A program made the translations under genes and the position numbers. Under the pieces are notes generated by a model. That model searched no databases. It was given only the letters and a program-made list of their open reading frames with translations, and was not told where the DNA came from. From an uncultured Eubacteriales bacterium (lineage in GTDB: Bacteria; Bacillota; Clostridia; Lachnospirales; Anaerotignaceae), in NCBI GenBank assembly GCA_902406135.1, contig CABPCX010000028.1, positions 1-11,262 on the forward strand: a stretch of 11,262 nucleotides of DNA. Direction: 5' to 3'. Shown in pieces: positions 6,561 through 11,262 of this stretch. Numbering within the stretch: position 1 is the stretch's first letter; each line of letters begins with the position of its first letter.

Positions 6561-7004
6561 ATGAGAGTCAGCTGGGACGAGTATTTTATGGAAATAGCGG
6601 AAATAGTAAAGACAAGATCCACCTGTATGAGACGTCAGATAGGTGCTGTAATAGTAAAAGATAACAGAATAATAACAACAGGATACAACGGTGCGCCTTC
6701 AGGATGCAGACATTGTACAGAGATAGGAAGCTGCTACAGACAGGAGCACAATATCCCCTCAGGAGAAAGACATGAACTGTGCAGAGCCCTTCATGCTGAA
6801 CAGAATGCCATAATACAGGCCGCAAGAATAGGAAACACGACTGACGGAGCAACTATATATGTTACTAATCAGCCGTGTGTCATATGTGCAAAAATGTGTA
6901 TAAATGCCGGAATAAAGAGGATTGTTTACAAGGACAGTTATCCCGATGCGCTCTCCCTTGAGATGCTTGGAGAGGCCGGTATCGAACTTGTAAAACTTGA
7001 CTGA
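6561..7004 (+). CDS. Deoxycytidylate (dCMP) deaminase
   Basis: A 147-residue zinc enzyme of the cytidine/deoxycytidylate deaminase fold. It converts dCMP to dUMP, the precursor for thymidylate. The catalytic motif HAEQN (H78, E80) and the zinc-binding PCVIC (C106, C109) are present. The [12 protein letters not shown] segment and GYNGAPSG (41-48) distinguish dCMP deaminases from tRNA-editing or guanine deaminases. Cys49, Cys52 and Cys58 with His71 could form the second structural zinc site known in ComEB/T4-type enzymes. Length is normal. I take ATG at 6561 because GGAGGG (6548-6553) stands 7 bp upstream; an in-frame TTG at 6546 overlaps that site and is not credible. Its stop lies only 6 bp from that of the convergent nitrilase gene. 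Confidence 0.93.
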   Translation: MRVSWDEYFMEIAEIVKTRSTCMRRQIGAVIVKDNRIITTGYNGAPSGCRHCTEIGSCYRQEHNIPSGERHELCRALHAEQNAIIQAARIGNTTDGATIYVTNQPCVICAKMCINAGIKRIVYKDSYPDALSLEMLGEAGIELVKLD

Positions 7005-7010
7005 TACATA

Positions 7011-7796
7011 TTACCAGTATCTTTTATATATATCGGGACGACGGTCTAATTTTACCTGATATTCTTTGCGGAACTGGTCAGCTTCGCTTATGTCTATATC
7101 GGCAGTGATAAGGGCTTCGTCTCCACGCGTTTCGGTCAAGACTCTGCCTCTTGGACTTATTATCTGAGAATGACCGTTATAGTTGTATTTCATTTCGTGG
7201 CCCGTACGGTTTACTGCGGCTATGAAAGCCTGGTTTTCAATGGCTCTTGCTTTAAGGAGAGTGTCGAAATACTCTATCCTTACGTCGGGCCAGCAGGCAA
7301 GTACAATTATAAGACGGCTCTTTTCCGAAGCTATCTGGAAAATTTCAGGGAAACGCACATCATAGCATACAAAGGGAGAAGCTGTGACGCCTTCAAGGTC
7401 AAACCAGGATATCTTGCTTCCGCCGGTGAAGTATTTTGCTTCTACACCATGGGAAAAGGGATGTATCTTTGAATATACGGATACGATGTTTCCGCTTTTG
7501 TCGACCGTTATAGCCTGGTTATGTATTTTATCATTATCAGCTTTAATGGCTGCGCCAAAAGAAATGAAAATATTGTTTTTGGAAGCCTGCTCGGCAAAAA
7601 ATTCGGTTGTTTCGGAATCGTGTTCGCTTTCTGAAATGGCATTTATGTTCATGGAAAATCCGGTGAGAGACATTTCAGGGAAAACGATTAAATCAGAGCC
7701 TTCCTCGGCAGCTTTTTTGATCATTTTCTCGGCTGTTTTTTCGTTGGCTTTTTTGTCTTCCCAAATGATATTTGTCTGGGCGAGAGATATTTTCAT
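7011..7796 (-). CDS. Carbon-nitrogen hydrolase (nitrilase family, omega-amidase-like)
   Basis: A 261-residue cytoplasmic enzyme of the nitrilase superfamily, which hydrolyses amide-type C-N bonds. The Glu-Lys-Cys catalytic triad is clear: E41 in FPEMSLTGFS, K110 in YSKIHPFSHG and C144 in FVCYDVRFPE. The segment around 167-197 (ACWPDVR, then LLKARAIENQAFIAAVNRTG) resembles the YafV/Nit2 branch, whose members act as omega-amidases on 2-oxoglutaramate or related repair substrates. That assignment is an inference from motif style; other small amides remain possible. I chose ATG at 7796: AAAGGAG (7811-7805, minus strand) stands 8 bp upstream, and the protein then starts MKISLAQTN as family members do. 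An in-frame ATG at 7832 lacks support. It is divergent from exoA and convergent with dCMP deaminase, with no clear terminator. Confidence 0.9.
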   Translation of the reverse strand: MKISLAQTNIIWEDKKANEKTAEKMIKKAAEEGSDLIVFPEMSLTGFSMNINAISESEHDSETTEFFAEQASKNNIFISFGAAIKADNDKIHNQAITVDKSGNIVSVYSKIHPFSHGVEAKYFTGGSKISWFDLEGVTASPFVCYDVRFPEIFQIASEKSRLIIVLACWPDVRIEYFDTLLKARAIENQAFIAAVNRTGHEMKYNYNGHSQIISPRGRVLTETRGDEALITADIDISEADQFRKEYQVKLDRRPDIYKRYW

Positions 7797-7855
7797 TTTG
7801 AGCACTCCTTTATGTTGTATCAAAACGGCCATAGGGCCAAAAAATAATTAAAGAT

Positions 7856-7884
7856 ATAGTAACACTTTTAAATACTGTTTTCAA
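7856..7884 (-). promoter_or_regulatory. Probable promoter of the nitrilase-family gene
   Basis: Read on the minus strand: -35 TTGAAA (7884-7879), 17-bp spacer, -10 TACTAT (7861-7856). Transcription would start near 7849, about 50 nt before the ATG. It overlaps the leader of the divergent exoA gene, whose own promoter is less clear (TTAAAG at 7848-7853 and AATACT at 7871-7876, 17-bp spacing, is the best pair I see). Confidence 0.45.
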
Positions 7885-7905
7885 TAAATTGATGAGGTGA
7901 TATTT

Positions 7906-8661
7906 ATGAAAATGATATCATGGAACGTTAACGGACTCAGAGCCTGTGTAACAAAAGGGTTTACGGAATACTTTGAGTCGGCTGACGCGGATATATTTTC
8001 CATACAGGAAACAAAACTTCAGGAGGGACAGATAGACTTTGCACCTGAAGGATATAACGCATACTGGAATTATGCCGAGAAAAAGGGATATTCGGGAGTT
8101 GCTGTATTTACAAAGAAAAAGCCCATTGATGTTGTGTACGGAATGGGAATAGACGAACACGACAAAGAGGGAAGAATGATAACCCTTGAGTTTGAAGATT
8201 TTTATCATGTTACTGTATACACTCCCAATTCCCAGAGCGAAAATGCAAGACTTGACTACAGAATGAAATGGGAAGATGATTTCAGGGACTATATAAATGA
8301 GCTTGACAGGGTAAAGCCTGTTATAATAACCGGTGATTTGAATGTTGCCCATAATGAAATAGACCTGAAAAATCCTTCCACAAACAGAAGAAGCGCAGGC
8401 TTCACGGATGAAGAAAGAGGAAAAATGACAGAACTTCTTTCTGCGGGATATATAGATACTTTCAGGTATTTTTATCCTGACAAAACGGGAGCATACTCCT
8501 GGTGGAGCTATAGATTTAAAGCCCGTGAGAAAAATGCCGGATGGCGTATCGACTACTATATAGTTTCTGAAAGGCTCAAGGACAAGCTCGTTTCTTCGGA
8601 AATACATTCAGATGTAATGGGCAGCGACCATTGTCCTGTAGAACTTGTTATAAATATCTGA
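7906..8661 (+). CDS. exoA: Exodeoxyribonuclease III / AP endonuclease
   Basis: A 251-residue protein of the ExoA/Xth family. It cleaves DNA at abasic sites and removes 3' blocking groups in base-excision repair. The family residues are present: N7 in SWNVNGLRA, E35 in IQETKLQ, Y105 in VYTPNSQ, D144 and N146 in TGDLNVAHNEIDL, D206 in GWRIDYYIV, and D231-H232 in GSDHCPVEL. Length matches Bacillus ExoA (about 252). I chose ATG at 7906 because AGGTGA (7895-7900) lies 5 bp upstream and the product then begins MKMISWNVNG, close to the usual MKLISWNVNG. The GTG at 7897 is part of the ribosome binding site. No terminator hairpin is obvious before the next operon's promoter 60 bp downstream. Confidence 0.95.
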   Translation: MKMISWNVNGLRACVTKGFTEYFESADADIFSIQETKLQEGQIDFAPEGYNAYWNYAEKKGYSGVAVFTKKKPIDVVYGMGIDEHDKEGRMITLEFEDFYHVTVYTPNSQSENARLDYRMKWEDDFRDYINELDRVKPVIITGDLNVAHNEIDLKNPSTNRRSAGFTDEERGKMTELLSAGYIDTFRYFYPDKTGAYSWWSYRFKAREKNAGWRIDYYIVSERLKDKLVSSEIHSDVMGSDHCPVELVINI

Positions 8662-8720
8662 TTATATGAAATTTGTGTCATTTTTTGCGTCATTTATATT
8701 ATTTTAATGGGCCCAAACCT

Positions 8721-8748
8721 TTGACAAGCAGGGCTTATTTGCTATAAT
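8721..8748 (+). promoter_or_regulatory. Consensus sigma-A promoter of the hydrogenase-signalling operon
   Basis: TTGACA (8721-8726) and TATAAT (8743-8748) are both perfect, with a 16-bp spacer. Transcription should start near 8755, giving a leader of about 31 nt and then a canonical AAGGAGGT (8771-8778). This is the strongest promoter in the window. No Rex-type palindrome was seen around it. Confidence 0.88.
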
Positions 8749-8785
8749 ATAAACGGATGTAAAAATAAATAAGGAGGTCTTTCTG

Positions 8786-9028
8786 ATGAAAACTGTAAAA
8801 GTATGTATTGGAAGTGCTTGTCATTTAAAAGGCTCTTATGAGATTATAAATATTCTTAAAAAAGCTATCGAGAGGGACGGTAATTCCGATAAAGTGTCCG
8901 TAAAGGCATCATTCTGTCTTGGAAACTGCGAGGGTGCAGTTGCGGCTACTTTTGATGATAATATGTACTCACTTCAGCCTGCTACGGCAGAAGAATTCTA
9001 CAACTCAGTTATAAAGGAGTCCATCTGA
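8786..9028 (+). CDS. Thioredoxin-like [2Fe-2S] protein (NuoE/HydC-like)
   Basis: An 80-residue protein with the four-cysteine pattern of thioredoxin-like [2Fe-2S] ferredoxins and NuoE subunits: C7-x4-C12 (CIGSACHLKG) and C44-x3-C48 (CLGNCEGA). It is much shorter than NuoE (about 160), having lost the N-terminal helical domain. This is usual for the small stand-alone versions found beside clostridial [FeFe]-hydrogenase genes. It probably passes electrons to or from the hydrogenase-like protein encoded next, with which it is translationally linked: the ribosome binding site of the next gene (9013-9019) lies inside this reading frame and the gap is 2 bp. AAGGAGGT stands 7 bp before the ATG. By position it corresponds to the first gene of hfs-type loci, as I recall them from Thermoanaerobacterium. 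Confidence 0.88.
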   Translation: MKTVKVCIGSACHLKGSYEIINILKKAIERDGNSDKVSVKASFCLGNCEGAVAATFDDNMYSLQPATAEEFYNSVIKESI

Positions 9029-9030
9029 TT

Positions 9031-10752
9031 ATGATAAGAATGTTTGATCTAATGAGCGATAACTGTAAAAACTGCTATAAATGCATCAGATATTGCCCGG
9101 TCAAAGCCATTCGTTTTCAGAGCGGAAAAGCCGAGATAGATATGGATAAATGCATTGCCTGTGGGCAATGCTTTGTTGTATGTCCAAAACATGTCAGAAA
9201 TGCTGACAACGATTATGCTGATGTATACGGAAGAATAAAAAAAGGCGTAAAAACCGCTGCGGTTATCGACTCTTCATATTTAGCTATGTTCGATGAACCT
9301 GAAAAGTTCGTTGCCGGACTGAAAAAGCTCGGATTCAGTACGGTACAGGAGGTTGCTGCGGCTACAGCAAGGATAACTGAAGAACAGATGGAATATATGG
9401 AAGAACATAGAAATCTGAAATATATGATAACTGCCAGCTGTCCTTCGGTATACTTATATATATGTAAATATTATCCTGAATTAGTCAAATATCTGATACC
9501 GGTTGTATCTCCTGCCGTTGCCCTTGCAAGACTTATAAAAAGCAAGGAAAAGGATATGTATACTGTGTATATAGGACCCTGTCTCAGCAGAAGATACGAA
9601 ACGCTGGAGTCAGAGATTACCTGTCTTGATGCTGCCATAAGTTTTTCGGAGGCAGTAAGAATGATGAAGGTAAACTTTATTGATTACACAAAACTTGACC
9701 CTATCCTTCCCGATGTTGTATCCGGAAGTGAAAGGAAAAACTATGCAATGCCCGGAAAAACCTGTGACAGACTTATTATTAAGGCAGCCAGCCTGAATTA
9801 CAGCGTTGTTTCCATTGACGGAGCGGAGCAGACAACGGAGCTTCTTGAGGCCATGAAAGACGGTATTCTTGACAGGACAATGGCTGATATAGCCATGTGC
9901 CACAGCTCCTGCCTTAACGGACCGTTTATGCATGGAAAGAACACAAATATGTTCTTAAGCCTTCAAAAACTGAGAAAACATGTTGATACAAGACAAAAAC
10001 TTATGGGCGGAGAAGAAAATGATGAGGTCATCAACTGGTCAGGAGTTAATTTCTCAACAGAATTTATGCCCATGCAGATAAAAAAAGAAATCTTTACTGA
10101 TGAACAGATAAAAGATGTTTTAATAAAAATGGGTAAAAACAGCAGAGCGGACGAGCTGGACTGCGGTGCCTGCGGATATAATTCCTGCAGAGAAAAGGCA
10201 GAGGCTGTGCTTTTGGGAATGGCTCAGATAAATATGTGTATGCCCTATATGAAACGTAAGGCAGAAACCATGACCAGTGCCATATTCCTGGCAGCCAGAA
10301 ACTCCATAATCATTGCTGATATGGACCTTAAGGTTTTAAGGATAAACCCTGCTTTGGAAAAGGTCTCAAAAATAAAGATGAGCGATGCCGTAGGTATGGA
10401 TGTATCCGAGTTTATACCCGAAGAATATTTCAAACAGGTTCTTGAGAGCGGAAACGATATTGTCGGCGAAAAGATAAATATCGAGAAATTCGGCTTTACG
10501 GGCCTTATGAATATTATGTATATGAAAGAAGAAAGAAACTTCATGGTAACTATCCAGGATATAACCGCTGACGAAAAGAGAAGGGCTGAGCTTGAAAAAC
10601 TCAGACTCAGTACAGTGGATGTAGCCCAAAACGTCATTGATAAACAGATGATGGTAGCTCAGGAAATAGCATCACTTCTGGGTGAGACAACGGCTGAAAC
10701 AAAGGTGGCGCTTAACAGGCTTAAAAAGGTTGTGCTTAAAGAGGGTGAGTAA
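9031..10752 (+). CDS. Sensory [FeFe]-hydrogenase-like protein with PAS domain (HfsB-like)
   Basis: A 573-residue soluble multidomain protein. Residues 12-22 and 41-51 hold two ferredoxin-type 4Fe-4S motifs (C12, C15, C18, C22; C41, C44, C47, C51). Residues about 70-320 form a hydrogenase large-subunit domain with reduced H-cluster motifs: TASCP (C137), GPCLSRRYE (C184) and MCHSSC (C290, C294). Residues 378-403 form a further 4Fe-4S module (C378, C381, C386, C403). A PAS domain spans about 415-515. The protein ends in a helical segment with the distinctive stretch AQEIASLLGETTAETK (543-558). The cysteine that relays protons in catalytic enzymes (first C of TSCCP) is S136. The architecture matches PAS-linked sensory or HfsB-type hydrogenases rather than bulk H2 producers; an H2 or redox sensing role is an inference. 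The ATG at 9031 is 11 bp from AAAGGAG (9013-9019), a little far. The phosphatase gene follows after 1 bp. Confidence 0.9.
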   Translation: MIRMFDLMSDNCKNCYKCIRYCPVKAIRFQSGKAEIDMDKCIACGQCFVVCPKHVRNADNDYADVYGRIKKGVKTAAVIDSSYLAMFDEPEKFVAGLKKLGFSTVQEVAAATARITEEQMEYMEEHRNLKYMITASCPSVYLYICKYYPELVKYLIPVVSPAVALARLIKSKEKDMYTVYIGPCLSRRYETLESEITCLDAAISFSEAVRMMKVNFIDYTKLDPILPDVVSGSERKNYAMPGKTCDRLIIKAASLNYSVVSIDGAEQTTELLEAMKDGILDRTMADIAMCHSSCLNGPFMHGKNTNMFLSLQKLRKHVDTRQKLMGGEENDEVINWSGVNFSTEFMPMQIKKEIFTDEQIKDVLIKMGKNSRADELDCGACGYNSCREKAEAVLLGMAQINMCMPYMKRKAETMTSAIFLAARNSIIIADMDLKVLRINPALEKVSKIKMSDAVGMDVSEFIPEEYFKQVLESGNDIVGEKINIEKFGFTGLMNIMYMKEERNFMVTIQDITADEKRRAELEKLRLSTVDVAQNVIDKQMMVAQEIASLLGETTAETKVALNRLKKVVLKEGE

Positions 10753-10756
10753 TTTG
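10741..10756 (+). promoter_or_regulatory. Ribosome binding site and TTG start of the phosphatase gene
   Basis: GAGGGTGAG (10741-10749) lies inside the last codons of the hydrogenase gene. The TAA stop (10750-10752) is followed by a single base and then TTG (10754-10756). The arrangement implies translational coupling and a non-ATG start that limits phosphatase output relative to the sensor. Confidence 0.6.
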
Positions 10757-11182
10757 TATTTTATTGACGCTTCATATAACAGTTTAAAAAAATACAGTGA
10801 AGAACTCTGCGGCGACTGTATAAAACAGGCGAACCTTAAAGACTGCAAGATATTTGTTCTTGCCGACGGACTTGGAAGCGGAGTAAAGGCAAATATACTT
10901 TCAACGCTTACATCCAATATTGCGCTTACCATGCTTAGAGAAGGAGCTACACTGGAGGAAACCGTTGATACCATAGTGCATACTCTTCCCGTATGCCGTC
11001 AGAGACATCTGGCATACTCTACGTTTACTCTTATAAAGATATTCCGTGACGGAGATGCCTATGTGGCTGAGTTTGATAACCCGTCCATATTTCTTCATAA
11101 AAACGGCGAGGATATACCTAGCGAAAAAACACTTAAAGTGGTAGGTGATAAAAATATATATGAAAGAGGGAAACTATGTTGA
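10754..11182 (+). CDS. SpoIIE/PP2C-type phosphatase, N-terminal part, frame broken
   Basis: The frame encodes 142 residues, read from TTG as (M)YFIDASYNS. Early PP2C-type motifs are visible: EELCGD (metal-binding D21) and the VLADGLGSG motif (35-43, metal-binding D38). These are followed by helical and strand segments as in SpoIIE-family serine phosphatases. The frame closes at a TGA (11180-11182) before the later Asp-containing metal-binding motifs expected further on, so the product cannot be a complete phosphatase. The family-like sequence seems to hold to about TLKVVGDKNIYE (126-137), after which RGKLC looks foreign. I chose the TTG at 10754 because GAGGGTGAG (10741-10749) precedes it and it begins 1 bp after the upstream stop; the in-frame ATG at 10682 lies inside the previous gene. 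In hfs-type operons such a phosphatase follows the PAS hydrogenase, so the original operon probably continued. Confidence 0.75.
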   Translation: MYFIDASYNSLKKYSEELCGDCIKQANLKDCKIFVLADGLGSGVKANILSTLTSNIALTMLREGATLEETVDTIVHTLPVCRQRHLAYSTFTLIKIFRDGDAYVAEFDNPSIFLHKNGEDIPSEKTLKVVGDKNIYERGKLC

Positions 11183-11262
11183 AGCAATAAAATTAGGAAC
11201 AAAATTTCCAGAAAATCCCATAATACAATCCCAAATGATAAGCATATATATAAAGGAAAAAG
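11145..11262 (+). CDS. Partial frame encoding a 30-residue repeat (foreign to the operon)
   Basis: A second frame, shifted by one base from the phosphatase frame, is open from after a TAG at 11142-11144 to the end of the window. From ATG 11160 it reads MKEGNYVEAIKLGTKFP, then ENPIIQSQMISIYIKEK. The segment IYMKE recurs as IYIKE exactly 30 residues later. At DNA level 11148-11172 and 11238-11262 match at 17 of 25 positions, a 90-bp period. The composition (EAIKLG, KFPxNP, IQSQMI) resembles TPR-like helical repeat proteins. No good ribosome binding site precedes 11160. It is probably a fragment of an unrelated repeat-protein gene joined here rather than a gene that starts here. Confidence 0.4.
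   Translation, partial: MIKIYMKEGNYVEAIKLGTKFPENPIIQSQMISIYIKEK

Noticed and set aside
7003..7021. GATAC/GTATC hairpin as a terminator between convergent genes
   Set aside because: The stem is only 5 bp with a 9-nt loop and low GC; too weak to call.
7797..7832. Longer nitrilase-family start at 7832
   Set aside because: AAAGGAG at 7805-7811 lies inside the extension and serves ATG 7796; the family start motif is MKISLAQ.
7827..7838. GGCC-ATAG-GGCC inverted repeat in the nitrilase leader
   Set aside because: Four-bp arms only; not distinguishable from chance.
7897..7905. GTG start for exoA
   Set aside because: The GTG is part of the AGGTGA ribosome binding site for the ATG at 7906.
7918..8607. 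229-residue open frame antisense to exoA
   Set aside because: It lies wholly inside a well-supported gene on the other strand, has no ribosome binding site and shows no recognisable motif.
8675..8695. GTGTCATTT / GCGTCATTT direct repeat upstream of the hydrogenase operon
   Set aside because: Two near-copies 12 bp apart in T-rich DNA with no symmetry and a poor position relative to the promoter; probably chance.
10682..10753. Phosphatase start at ATG 10682
   Set aside because: It would overlap 71 bp of the hydrogenase gene in another frame. The TTG at 10754 has a suitable site and gives the expected N-terminus.

Overview
The window looks like chromosome from a low-GC, Gram-positive, fermentative anaerobe of the class Clostridia. 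The reasons are AT-rich spacers, AGGAGG-type ribosome binding sites, strong sigma-A promoters, many AGA arginine codons, a CoA-transferase typical of acid-producing fermenters, and an [FeFe]-hydrogenase-type locus beside a SpoIIE-type phosphatase. Genus cannot be fixed from the sequence. Genes are arranged in short, mostly single-gene units separated by clear hairpin terminators, and I see no insertion sequence, tRNA, rRNA or CRISPR array.

Layout. 1-76: last codons of an upstream gene and its terminator. 203-1037: a single lipoprotein gene with its own promoter and a shared bidirectional terminator. 1093-2726: an ABC-F ATPase (YfmM-like) on the minus strand. 2793-4312: rmuC on the plus strand with a divergent promoter and a terminator. 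4325-4711: a MutT-type Nudix hydrolase on the minus strand. 4712-5116: a 405-bp very AT-rich regulatory region with a Rex-like operator, ahead of an acetyl-CoA hydrolase/transferase-family CoA-transferase (5117-6445). 6522-7004: dCMP deaminase, whose stop codon lies 6 bp from that of a convergent nitrilase-family amidohydrolase (7011-7796, minus). 7906-8661: exonuclease III-type AP endonuclease. 8721-11182: a hydrogenase-signalling operon driven by a consensus promoter.

How the genes fit together. Several middle genes deal with DNA integrity and nucleotide-pool hygiene (rmuC, mutT, dCMP deaminase, exoA), but each appears to have its own transcription unit. The metabolic genes are the CoA-transferase, plausibly repressed by the NADH sensor Rex, and the final operon. 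That operon encodes a small thioredoxin-like [2Fe-2S] protein, then a 573-residue protein with two ferredoxin clusters, a hydrogenase H-domain, a further Fe-S module, a PAS domain and a conserved tail, and then a SpoIIE/PP2C-type phosphatase. In the H-domain the four cysteines expected to bind the H-cluster are present, but the cysteine normally used for proton transfer is serine. This points to a sensory rather than a high-turnover hydrogenase, coupled to protein dephosphorylation.

The most anomalous spot is the right end. The phosphatase frame breaks near 11148-11182 and the last ~115 bases encode, in another frame, part of a protein with a 30-residue (90-bp) repeat. This is either a real rearrangement or, more likely, a chimeric join at a contig end.
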